Part shown: one piece after another, positions 1 through 5,514 of the stretch
Layout of the letters: every line of letters begins with the position of its first letter
Position numbering within the stretch: the stretch's first letter is position 1
NCBI GenBank assembly: GCA_036524115.1
Contig: DATDCY010000028.1
Span: forward strand, 1-8,239
Reading direction: 5' to 3'
DNA from: a bacterium
GTDB lineage: Bacteria > JAUVQV01 > DATDCY01
Length of the DNA: 8,239 nt
The notes under the pieces: model-generated
Database searches by the model: none
Told to the model about the DNA's origin: nothing
What the model saw: the letters and a program-made list of their open reading frames with translations, nothing else
Translations under genes and position numbers: made by a program

Positions 1-554
1 CGGTGCAGCACGTCCGCGTAGCGCGGGGAGACATCGCAGGAGTTGACGCCGAGCTGGCGCCGCTGCTCCGCCGAGAGCGAGCGGAAGCCGCCGCGGCCCA
101 CCTGCTCCACGATGGCCGTGGCGATGTTCAGCCCGATCAGCGGGATGCGCTCCTGGCGCGCGTAGAGCAGGATGTCCCGGTACTGCTCGAAGAGCGGGGG
201 GTCCCAGTTGCCGTCGTAGAGCCCGCGCAGCGCCTTCATGTCGAGGGTGCCGGCGACCCAGCGATCGAGCTGCGGCTGCGCGTCCCTGCGGAACATCTCC
301 ATGCCCACGGCGAGAGGCACGCCGGTCTCCTGCAGCGCCTGCATGATCGTGCGCTGGGCGACGTGGTCCTCGGCCCGGTCGTGGCGCTCCCCGAAGAAGA
401 TCACCCGCGCGCCCCTGAGGCTCGCGATCAGCTGCGCGGTCGACAGCGTGCTGGCGTCGCGCAGCCGGAAGATGAGCTTGGCGTGCGCTGCGGGCGGCGC
501 CCACGCCGCGAGGAAGGCGAGGAGGGCGGCCAGGACCGCGGACCGGCGTGTCAT
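1..554 (-). CDS. ChaN-type (Cofac_haem_bdg, Tiki superfamily) exported protein, 3' end outside window
   Basis: Reading leftwards from ATG at 554 gives 184 codons without a stop, then the sequence ends; the C-terminus is missing. Residues 1-25 form a Sec signal peptide (MTRR, a hydrophobic run, then AHA before K26). There is no lipobox cysteine, unlike the lipoprotein ChaN members. The mature part shows the family hallmarks: an FGERHD motif shortly after a predicted first beta strand, then an AVGMEMFRRDAQPQLDRW block and a YDGNWDPPLFEQYRDILLYAR segment, each easily matched to ChaN/DUF399 proteins. The family is periplasmic or membrane-associated; Campylobacter ChaN binds haem and is linked to iron uptake, but most members have no proven substrate, so haem binding here is inference. 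The start codon overlaps the stop of the upstream cupin gene (ATGA at 554-551), so the two are probably co-transcribed and translationally coupled. Confidence 0.8.
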   Translation of the reverse strand, partial: MTRRSAVLAALLAFLAAWAPPAAHAKLIFRLRDASTLSTAQLIASLRGARVIFFGERHDRAEDHVAQRTIMQALQETGVPLAVGMEMFRRDAQPQLDRWVAGTLDMKALRGLYDGNWDPPLFEQYRDILLYARQERIPLIGLNIATAIVEQVGRGGFRSLSAEQRRQLGVNSCDVSPRYADVLH

Positions 555-1126
555 GGCTCGTTCGCGGGATGCCCCCCCGCCGTTCGTCCGTCAGCGGGCG
601 GGCCGGCGGCCGGGCGCGTGAAACGCTCGATCAGCTCGCGGTGCGCCGGATGCCGCGCGAGCAGCTCCGCACGCGCCAGCAGCTCGAAGTCCGCGAACTC
701 GAACCCGGGCGCGACGAAGCACGCCGCGAGCGCCCACCCCCCGCGGGGCCGCGCCGCCTGCAGGCACCCGGGCGGCACGACGGCCAGCGGCTCGCCGCCG
801 CCGGACGCAGGGCCGATGGTGCGGATGTCGGGCGCGTCCGCGACGATCGCCAGCTCCAGCGGCGCGCCGTCGAGGTGCACCCAGACCTCCTCGGAGCGCA
901 CGCGGTGGAAGGTCGAGAACTCCCCCTCCTCGAGCAGGAAGTGGATGATCGTCAGCGCGCAGCGCGCCCCCGGGTAGCCCGGCGGCGTCCCGACCGTCGC
1001 CCGCGAGCGGTGGACCTCGCGGTACCACCCGCCCTCGGGGTGCGGCACGAGGCGCAGGCGGCGGATGACGTCCGCCGCCGAACCGGGCGAAGCGCCGCCA
1101 TCAACTGGCTGATTTGGCGCTGACAT
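551..1126 (-). CDS. DUF985 (Cupin_5) family cupin protein
   Basis: A 191-residue cytoplasmic protein with the DUF985/Cupin_5 signature HPEGGWYRE at residues 29-37, followed by strands typical of an RmlC-like cupin. FHRVRSEEVWVHLDG at about 73-87 supplies the candidate metal or ligand residues H74, E79, E80 and H84. A second cupin block, VVPPGCLQAARP, lies near 117-128, and the AACFVAPGFEFADFEL block follows at about 135-149. The biochemical role of this family is unsettled, so no reaction is assigned. The start is ATG 1126 because GGAGGAAA sits 3-10 nt upstream; a longer in-frame ATG at 1159 lacks a Shine-Dalgarno sequence and adds a non-conserved arginine/proline-rich stretch. The C-terminal tail after about residue 172 is proline, glycine and alanine rich and probably disordered. 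The gene is the first of a two-gene unit with the ChaN-type gene. Confidence 0.85.
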   Translation of the reverse strand: MSAPNQPVDGGASPGSAADVIRRLRLVPHPEGGWYREVHRSRATVGTPPGYPGARCALTIIHFLLEEGEFSTFHRVRSEEVWVHLDGAPLELAIVADAPDIRTIGPASGGGEPLAVVPPGCLQAARPRGGWALAACFVAPGFEFADFELLARAELLARHPAHRELIERFTRPAAGPPADGRTAGGHPANEP

Positions 1127-1161
1127 CGTTTCCTCCCGCGGCGGCTGCGGCCGCCACACAT

Positions 1162-1190
1162 ATCATAGCCCCGACGGCGCCGGGCGGCCA
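1162..1190 (-). promoter_or_regulatory. Putative sigma70-type promoter of the cupin-ChaN unit
   Basis: On the minus strand, TATGAT (1167-1162) is a near-consensus -10 box, with TGGCCG 17 nt upstream (1190-1185) as a weak -35. Transcription would begin near 1155 and give a leader of about 29 nt with the strong GGAGGAAA ribosome site. The -10 box stands out in otherwise very GC-rich DNA. This is reading by eye only. Confidence 0.42.
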
Positions 1191-1230
1191 CGGTCCGATC
1201 GGCGTCGCCGGCACTGGCCCGCGGCCGCGC

Positions 1231-1259
1231 TTGCACTTTGGTACGGCCTGTCGTTGAAT
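1231..1259 (+). promoter_or_regulatory. Putative promoter of the small orphan gene
   Basis: TTGCAC (1231-1236), a 17-nt spacer and TTGAAT (1254-1259) form a plausible -35/-10 pair pointing right, with a leader of about 60 nt to ATG 1327. The -10 box overlaps an upstream in-frame ATG at 1258, which is one reason to prefer the later start. The remainder of 1160-1326, between the divergent genes, shows nothing else I can identify. Confidence 0.42.
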
Positions 1260-1326
1260 GATCGCCGGTGCGGCGGGAGCGGTGGCCGCGGGCGGATCAC
1301 GGCAACGGGCCGGGGACGGAGGACCG

Positions 1327-1656
1327 ATGGAAACCAAGTACGTGGAGACCAACGACGACATCCCCGTCACGGAGCACGGCGTCGAGTTTCACCACTCGGC
1401 GGTCTCCCGGGACTCCGGGCTGTTCCTCGAGGGCAGGGCGATCGCGTTCATTCCCGGACACGACTGGGTCGAGGGCAGGCCAGCGTCCGTCGAGGTCATC
1501 ATCCGACCGGCGTCCTCGCCCCTGCTGGCCGACCGCGAGCGGGAGCCCGAGAAGATCATCGCCGACGTCAAGGGCGCCGTGGAGCTCTTCCTGGAGAACG
1601 TCTCGCGGCGCGGTCAGGGGCAGATCACCAGGAGCGTGCGCACCTGGTATCGGTGA
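1327..1656 (+). CDS. Small hypothetical protein, 109 residues, family not recognised
   Basis: The chosen start ATG 1327 has GGAGGA ending 4 nt before it; the in-frame ATG at 1258 has no ribosome site and encodes only low-complexity Ala/Gly sequence. The product is soluble and acidic in its first half, with no signal peptide or membrane segment. Visible pattern: a charged N-terminus (METKYVETNDDIPVTEHG), a beta-like middle (GLFLEGRAIAFIPGHDWVEG, then ASVEVIIRPA), an amphipathic helix (EKIIADVKGAVELFLENV) and a basic C-terminal tail (RSVRTWYR). I do not recognise the family and assign no function. Codon use and frame look genuine (high third-position GC, own promoter and ribosome site). The last codons and the stop are embedded in a perfect inverted repeat, described separately. 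It lies 85 nt upstream of a toxin-antitoxin pair but is not obviously part of it. Confidence 0.6.
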   Translation: METKYVETNDDIPVTEHGVEFHHSAVSRDSGLFLEGRAIAFIPGHDWVEGRPASVEVIIRPASSPLLADREREPEKIIADVKGAVELFLENVSRRGQGQITRSVRTWYR

Positions 1657-1664
1657 TCTGCCCC
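1617..1664 (+). repeat. Perfect 13-bp inverted repeat spanning the stop codon (possible terminator or mRNA-end hairpin)
   Basis: GGGGCAGATCACC (1617-1629) and GGTGATCTGCCCC (1652-1664) are exact reverse complements with a 22-nt loop, inside which AGG/CCT (1630-1632/1643-1645) can extend the structure. The TGA stop (1654-1656) lies in the right arm. No T-run follows, so it is not a classical intrinsic terminator, but the stem would be very stable in RNA. Confidence 0.7.
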
Positions 1665-1679
1665 GTCGACTTGCACATG

Positions 1680-1735
1680 GTGAGGAGCCTCACTCTGTGC
1701 TACCTTATCGGTACTGAAAACGATACCGAAAGGAG
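1680..1735 (+). promoter_or_regulatory. Candidate operator and ribosome site of the toxin-antitoxin module
   Basis: Two palindromes lie just before the antitoxin gene: GTGAGG-AG-CCTCAC (1680-1693) and TCGGTA-N10-TACCGA (1708-1713/1724-1729). Phd/YefM antitoxins usually repress their own promoter by binding such palindromes, so these are the natural operator candidates. AGGAG at 1731-1735 is the ribosome site, 6 nt before the GTG start. I could not place a convincing -35/-10 pair here. Confidence 0.45.
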
Positions 1736-1741
1736 CGACCG

Positions 1742-2014
1742 GTGAAGACCCTCCCTGCACAGGAACTGAAGCGACGTGGGGTGGCCGCCGTGGAGGATCT
1801 CCTCCCCGAGGGCCCCGTGGAAATCATTAAGCGCAACCGGCCCGCCTGCATCGTCGTCTCGATCCGGCTGTATCGAGAATTGACGGCGAAGCGGCGCGCC
1901 GGCGCGCGGCATACGGTCTCGGACCTCTTCGCGCTCCCGGCGCGAGGTCGGCGCAGCCGCAAGGAACTGGACGCGGAAATCCAACGCGAGCGCGCCGGCT
2001 GGGGCGATCGGTGA
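1742..2014 (+). CDS. Type II antitoxin, Phd/YefM family
   Basis: A 90-residue protein starting at GTG 1742 with AGGAG 6 nt upstream. The N-terminal two thirds match the Phd/YefM DNA-binding fold: LPAQELKRRGVAAVEDLL (residues 4-21), then GPVEIIKRNRPACIVVSIRLYRELTA (about 24-49), the beta strands and helix of the dimer that binds operator DNA. The C-terminal part, from about residue 58, is charged (SDLFALPARGRRSRKELDAEIQRERAGW) and resembles the segment that wraps and blocks the partner toxin. It should neutralise the PIN toxin encoded next and, in complex with it, repress the promoter. The stop overlaps the toxin start (GTGA, 2011-2014), the typical coupling of antitoxin-first modules. Codon use is slightly less GC-biased than in neighbouring genes, compatible with mobility. 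Confidence 0.88.
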   Translation: MKTLPAQELKRRGVAAVEDLLPEGPVEIIKRNRPACIVVSIRLYRELTAKRRAGARHTVSDLFALPARGRRSRKELDAEIQRERAGWGDR

Positions 2015-2418
2015 GGCTCTTCCTCGACGCATGCGTCATCATCTATCAAGTCGAGGCGGCCGAACCATTCTATTCACGGCTTGCGCGGGCGGTGACCTCG
2101 GTGCGCCAGGCGCATGGCAGACTTTCCTGGGCCGTTTCCCGGCTGAGCCTCATGGAGTGCCTCGTCAGGCCTTTGCGCGAGCATGACACGGCAACACTCG
2201 CTCGCTATGAGGAATTCTTCGCCGCCCGGGACCTCGAGATCGTTGAATTGACTCCACGGGTGGTAGATACCGCGACCCGCCTCCGAGCTTCGTACGGCAC
2301 GCGAACCCCCGATGCCATCCAGGCGGCGTGCGCACTGTCGCTCCGGGGCAGCACGGTCTTCATGACCGGCGACGCCTCGTTCAAGAAGATCGAGGGACTC
2401 GAAGTCCTGGTCGTGTGA
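2011..2418 (+). CDS. vapC: Type II toxin, PIN-domain ribonuclease (VapC-like)
   Basis: A 135-residue single PIN domain starting at GTG 2011. All four acidic residues expected for the Mg2+-dependent nuclease site are present: D6 in LFLDACVIIY, E49 in SLMECLVRP, D101 in RTPDAIQAA and D121 in TGDASFKKI. The fold order (first strand with Asp, central Glu helix, Asp helix with AIQAA, final strand with TGD) is that of VapC proteins, and the length is usual. The family cuts RNA, often initiator tRNA, other tRNAs or the 23S sarcin-ricin loop; the target here cannot be read from sequence. It is translated from the antitoxin transcript through the 4-nt overlap. It faces the 3' end of a tRNA-Leu gene, which begins 68 nt beyond its stop codon. 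The module looks intact and functional. Confidence 0.9.
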   Translation: MRLFLDACVIIYQVEAAEPFYSRLARAVTSVRQAHGRLSWAVSRLSLMECLVRPLREHDTATLARYEEFFAARDLEIVELTPRVVDTATRLRASYGTRTPDAIQAACALSLRGSTVFMTGDASFKKIEGLEVLVV

Positions 2419-2486
2419 CCCGAAACAATTTCGAATCTGGCCCCTTCCGACCAAGATGGGCGCTTGGCGTAAGTGCCTGAAATCAT

Positions 2487-2574
2487 TGGTGCCGGAGGCG
2501 GGGGTCGAACCCGCAAGGGCGCAAGGCCCGGGGGATTTTGAGTCCCCTGCGTCTGCCAGTTCCGCCACTCCGGC
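2487..2574 (-). tRNA. tRNA-Leu, anticodon CAA
   Basis: Read on the minus strand, the 88-nt gene has acceptor arms GCCGGAG/CTCCGGC, a type II (long) variable arm, anticodon stem GGGGA/TCCCC with loop CTCAAAA (anticodon CAA at 2540-2538, reading UUG), a GGGTTCGACCC T-arm, discriminator A at 2490 and an encoded CCA (2489-2487). The long variable arm with anticodon CAA makes leucine certain. It is transcribed towards the toxin gene and divergently from the metalloprotease gene. The 68 nt between its end and the toxin stop (2419-2486) hold only a weak CGAAA-CAA-TTTCG hairpin (2421-2433) and no clear terminator. Confidence 0.96.
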
Positions 2575-2591
2575 GCGTGGTGTCACCAGAC

Positions 2592-2621
2592 ACGGTAGCA
2601 GAGTCGGAGCAGCACAGACAA
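2592..2621 (-). promoter_or_regulatory. Putative tRNA-Leu promoter
   Basis: On the minus strand, TTGTCT (2621-2616), 18 nt and TACCGT (2597-2592) form a -35/-10 pair. Transcription would begin near 2585, about 11 nt before the mature 5' end. A GTGTC-ACCA-GACAC palindrome (2580-2593) covers the expected start site. The -35 box lies on bases that also form the candidate -35 of a rightward promoter. Confidence 0.42.
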
Positions 2622-2675
2622 CGCCGGCCCGCGGTTTACATTCGTCGATCGGTCTGCGGACGGTTCCCGCGCGTG
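2611..2675 (+). promoter_or_regulatory. Promoter-leader segment resembling that of tRNA-Ala, upstream of the metalloprotease gene
   Basis: AGCACAGACAACG (2611-2623), TTTACATTCGT (2635-2645) and GCGGACGGTTCCCGCGCGTG (2656-2675) match, in order and nearly in spacing, the blocks AGCACTTGACAACG, TCTACTTTCGT and GCGGACGGTTTCCGCGCGCG of the tRNA-Ala promoter and leader (5325-5389). The implied boxes are CAGACA-16-TACATT. It could be an active rightward promoter giving a leader of about 98 nt, or a decayed copy of a tRNA promoter. Confidence 0.4.
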
Positions 2676-2683
2676 CCACTTTC

Positions 2684-2712
2684 TTGACTTTGCCGCGGCG
2701 CACCGCAAGAAT
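2684..2712 (+). promoter_or_regulatory. Putative promoter of the metalloprotease gene
   Basis: TTGACT (2684-2689), a 17-nt spacer and AAGAAT (2707-2712) resemble a sigma70 promoter and would start transcription near 2719, leaving a 28-nt leader. That leader carries AGGAGG (2727-2732) and GGAG (2734-2737), the latter 9 nt before ATG 2747. Confidence 0.45.
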
Positions 2713-2746
2713 CCGCTGGACGGGACAGGAGGCGGAGAAACAGCTC

Positions 2747-5284
2747 ATGGCACCGGCAAGGCGTTTCCTCCGCCGGCGAACTAGCATCGCGCTCCTCGCC
2801 GTACTCGCAATGTCGCCCGCTGTCGCCAGCAGCCAGGCACCGGCGGCCGCGCCATCCCCCGGGGACCTCAAGGCGTATGGTGATGTCGTCACGAAGGCCG
2901 CGGTCTCGACGCGCGGGCTCTTCACCGTCCATCGCGTCGGCAACCGGGTGCTCTACGAGATCCCGCCGGACAAGCTCGGGCGGGCCATGCTCTGGTACAC
3001 GGAGGTGTCGAAGGCCCCCGAGGGTGTCGGCAACGGCGGGCTCGCCATCGGCAGCCGGTGCGTCCGCTGGGAGCGCACTGGCAACCGGGTCTATCTGCGG
3101 CTTCTCTCCTTCGGGAAGCGCGCGGACGTGCTCGGCGAGGGTCTCTCTCCCATCCAGCGCGCCGTCCAGGAGGCCTCGATGCCCGCCGTCGTCATGGGGT
3201 TCGACGTCGAGGCGGAGGGCGAAGGCCGCGCGCCCGTCATCGACGTGACGCGGCTCCTCACCGCCAACGTCGACGAGTTCTCCGCCGAGCGCGTCTTCAC
3301 GCAGTCGGGGATCTCGGTGCGGGGGCCGGACGGCCGGGCCAACGTGGACCCGTCCCGCTCCTACGTCGAGGGGATCAAGGTGTTCCCCGACAACATCGAA
3401 TCCCGCTCCGTGATCACCTTCCGCATCGCGCCCCCCGGGATTCCCGAGCCCGTCGTCCAGCTCCCGCCGGCATCGTCCGCCGGCAACCTCTGGACCGGCT
3501 CCCTGCTGGTCCACTACAGCATGACGCTGCTGCCGGAAAAGCCCATGCGGCCACGCCTGGCCGATCCCCGCGTCGGGTACTTCGTGGAGTCCTACGAGGA
3601 CTACTCGAAGGGCGAGAACCGCGTCGTCCTGCGGCACTACATCAACCGTTTCCGCCTCGAGAAGAAGGACCCCGCCGCCGCGGTCTCCGAGCCGGTGAGG
3701 CCGATCCTCTTCTACATCGGGAGGCAGGTGCCGCAGAAGTGGCGGCCCTACATCCGCCAGGGGGTCGAGGATTGGAAGCCCGCCTTCGAAGCCGCTGGAT
3801 TCCGCGACGCCATCCGCGTGCAGGACGCGCCCGGCGAGCAGGACGACCCGGGCTGGGACCCGGAGGACACGCGCTACTCGGTCATCAGGTGGGCCGCCGC
3901 GCCGCTGGCGAACGCCCTGGGGCCCAGCGTCCACGACCCGCGCAGCGGCGAGGTCCTCTCAGCCACCGTCTTCATCTACCAGGACATCCTCAAGGTCGCC
4001 CAGCAGTGGTACTTCACGATGTGCGCGGCCCTGGACCCGCGCGCGCGCACCCTGCCGTTCCCCGACGAGCTCAAGGGGGAGCTGCTGCGCTACATCGTGG
4101 CCCACGAGGTCGGCCACACGATCGGGCTGCGCCACAACCACAAAGCGAGCTCGGCGTTCACGGTGCAGCAGCTTCGGGATCCCGCGTTCACGGCGAAGTA
4201 CGGGACCGTCGCCTCGATCACCTCCTACGGCCGGTTCAACTACGTCGCCCAGCCGGAGGACGGCGTGACGCACCTGATGCCGAAGCTCGGCCCCTACGAC
4301 TACTTTGCGGTGGATTGGGGGTACCGGACGTTCCCGGAGGCGGCCTCCCCCGAAGACGAGCGGCAGGCCCTGGACGCGATGGCGGCCCAGCAGATCGAGA
4401 ACCCCTGGCTCCGGTTCGGGGGCGAGGACGGCCCGGCAAAGGTGGACCCCACGGTGAAGGTGCAGAGCATCGGCGCCGACCCGATCGAGTCGACGCGGCT
4501 CGGCCTGCTGAACTTCGACCGCGTCATGGACCTGATCCTGCCCGCGACGACCCGCCTCGGGGAGGACTTCACGGAGCTGAAGGAAGCCTACTCCGGCCTC
4601 CTCGACTCGCGGCACGCCTGGCTTCTCACGGTGGCGGACATGGTGGGCGGGGTGGTGGAGACCCGGTCTCTGGGCGGGCGGGGCGGCGACCAGTTCGCCC
4701 GGCTCCCCAGGGAGCAGCAGCGGGAGGCCCTGCGCTTCCTGCTGGAGTTCGGCTTCAAGACCTCGCCCTCGCTGCGCCGGCCGGAGGTGCTGAACAAGTT
4801 CCGCTACCTGGGGATCGCGGACCCGCTGCAGCGACGGCAGCGCCTGCTGCTGGAGGCGCTGCTGAGCGGCACGCGGTACAAGCTGCTCGAGGATGCCGAG
4901 GCCCTCGACCCGGCCAACGGGTACACGCTCGCCCAGTTCTTCGCTGACCTCCAGGGGGGGCTCTTCGAGGAGCTCGACGCGGAGAGCCCCGTCGTCGACG
5001 TCGGCCGGCGGGAACTCCAGCGCCAGTACCTCGACCACGTGAAGGCGCAGCTGGCCGCGCCCCCGGGGCCGCCGGCGAGGGGCCCGGCCGCCGATCCGGA
5101 CGAGGCCTCCGTGGCGGGCGTGTCGCTCTCGGACACGGACTTCAGGGCCGTCGCGAGGAACTCGCTCGAAGCGCTGTCCCGGAAGCTGGGATCGGCGGCC
5201 TCGCGGACGAGGGACGAGATGACGGGCATGCACCTGCGCGACTGCGCCCGGGAGATCGAGCTCACCCTGGAGGCCAGGAGGTAG
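2747..5284 (+). CDS. Secreted zinc-dependent metalloprotease, DUF5118/DUF5117/DUF4953 family
   Basis: An 845-residue exported protein. Residues 1 to about 28 are a Sec signal peptide (RRFLRRR basic region, hydrophobic core, AVA-SSQ cleavage region) with no lipobox. Residues about 35-90 match the DUF5118 pattern (GLFTVHRVGNRVLYEIPPDKLGRAMLWYTEVSK read in two parts), followed by a DUF5117-like beta-rich region to about 290. The DUF4953-type catalytic region follows, with the metzincin motif HExxHxxGxxH (HEVGH at 453-457, G460, H463, then N464, H465). A SITSYGRFNYVAQPEDG segment lies about 27 residues further on. By family knowledge this would be a periplasmic or secreted zinc peptidase; the substrate is unknown. 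The start is ATG 2747: the frame is open back to 2456, but that extension would be translated from the tRNA-Leu locus and lacks a signal peptide. The stop is TAG 5282-5284. Oddity: where relatives usually have a Met-turn methionine, T492 is found. A weak hairpin (5283-5309) follows the stop. Confidence 0.88.
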   Translation: MAPARRFLRRRTSIALLAVLAMSPAVASSQAPAAAPSPGDLKAYGDVVTKAAVSTRGLFTVHRVGNRVLYEIPPDKLGRAMLWYTEVSKAPEGVGNGGLAIGSRCVRWERTGNRVYLRLLSFGKRADVLGEGLSPIQRAVQEASMPAVVMGFDVEAEGEGRAPVIDVTRLLTANVDEFSAERVFTQSGISVRGPDGRANVDPSRSYVEGIKVFPDNIESRSVITFRIAPPGIPEPVVQLPPASSAGNLWTGSLLVHYSMTLLPEKPMRPRLADPRVGYFVESYEDYSKGENRVVLRHYINRFRLEKKDPAAAVSEPVRPILFYIGRQVPQKWRPYIRQGVEDWKPAFEAAGFRDAIRVQDAPGEQDDPGWDPEDTRYSVIRWAAAPLANALGPSVHDPRSGEVLSATVFIYQDILKVAQQWYFTMCAALDPRARTLPFPDELKGELLRYIVAHEVGHTIGLRHNHKASSAFTVQQLRDPAFTAKYGTVASITSYGRFNYVAQPEDGVTHLMPKLGPYDYFAVDWGYRTFPEAASPEDERQALDAMAAQQIENPWLRFGGEDGPAKVDPTVKVQSIGADPIESTRLGLLNFDRVMDLILPATTRLGEDFTELKEAYSGLLDSRHAWLLTVADMVGGVVETRSLGGRGGDQFARLPREQQREALRFLLEFGFKTSPSLRRPEVLNKFRYLGIADPLQRRQRLLLEALLSGTRYKLLEDAEALDPANGYTLAQFFADLQGGLFEELDAESPVVDVGRRELQRQYLDHVKAQLAAPPGPPARGPAADPDEASVAGVSLSDTDFRAVARNSLEALSRKLGSAASRTRDEMTGMHLRDCAREIELTLEARR

Positions 5285-5329
5285 GGGTTCGCGGGCGCGC
5301 ACCGCCCCTCCCGGACACGGGCAAAGCAC

Positions 5330-5358
5330 TTGACAACGAAGGGGTTCACGTCTACTTT
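5330..5358 (+). promoter_or_regulatory. Strong sigma70-type promoter of tRNA-Ala
   Basis: TTGACA (5330-5335, perfect consensus), a 17-nt spacer and TACTTT (5353-5358). A start near 5365 leaves a GC-rich leader of about 38 nt before the mature tRNA 5' end, to be removed by RNase P. The GC-rich stretch right after the -10 box (CGTGCGGTGCGG) is typical of stringently controlled stable-RNA promoters. The leader contains GCGGA-CGGTT-TCCGC, a short hairpin. The rest of 5285-5402 holds only a weak AGGGG...CCCCT hairpin after the metalloprotease gene. Confidence 0.7.
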
Positions 5359-5402
5359 CGTGCGGTGCGGCGGACGGTTTCCGCGCGCGCGAGCAATGCC
5401 GT

Positions 5403-5478
5403 GGGGCTGTAGCTCAGCTGGGAGAGCGCATGAATGGCATTCATGAGGTCAGGGGTTCGATCCCCCTCAGCTCCACCA
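5403..5478 (+). tRNA. tRNA-Ala, anticodon GGC
   Basis: A 76-nt cloverleaf with acceptor GGGGCTG/CAGCTCC, D-arm GCTC/GAGC, anticodon stem CATGA/TCATG with loop ATGGCAT (anticodon GGC at 5436-5438), T-arm AGGGG/CCCCT with TTCGATC, discriminator A and encoded CCA. The G3:U70 wobble pair, the main identity element for alanyl-tRNA synthetase, is present (5405 with 5472). A32 and U38 at the loop ends fit the A32-U38 pair known to be conserved in this tRNA species. The CCA end is only 36 nt before a lipoprotein start, with no terminator between them. Confidence 0.97.
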
Positions 5479-5514
5479 ATCACCTGCCCGACGTCAGGGA
5501 GGCCTGAGACAGCC

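Noticed and set aside
3-1123. Long plus-strand frames opposite the ChaN and cupin genes
   Set aside because: Arginine/proline/alanine-rich shadows of real minus-strand genes with recognisable motifs.
1127-1159. Upstream start (ATG 1159) for the cupin gene
   Set aside because: No ribosome site, whereas GGAGGAAA directly precedes ATG 1126.
1671-1706. TTGCAC with TACCTT as the toxin-antitoxin promoter
   Set aside because: The spacing is 24 nt, too long for a sigma70 promoter; no better pair was found.
2487-2574. Attachment-site duplication of the tRNA-Leu 3' end
   Set aside because: I found no second copy of the tRNA 3' segment in the window, so no integrated element can be bounded.
2456-2746. 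97-residue N-terminal extension of the metalloprotease frame
   Set aside because: It would be translated from the antisense of tRNA-Leu and through candidate promoters; the signal peptide and ribosome site place the start at 2747.
2636-5329. Large minus-strand and plus-strand alternative frames within the metalloprotease region
   Set aside because: Low-complexity shadow translations; the metalloprotease frame alone contains domain motifs and a signal peptide.
5434-5514. Upstream start of the lipoprotein frame
   Set aside because: It lies inside tRNA-Ala; the type II signal peptide begins at 5515.
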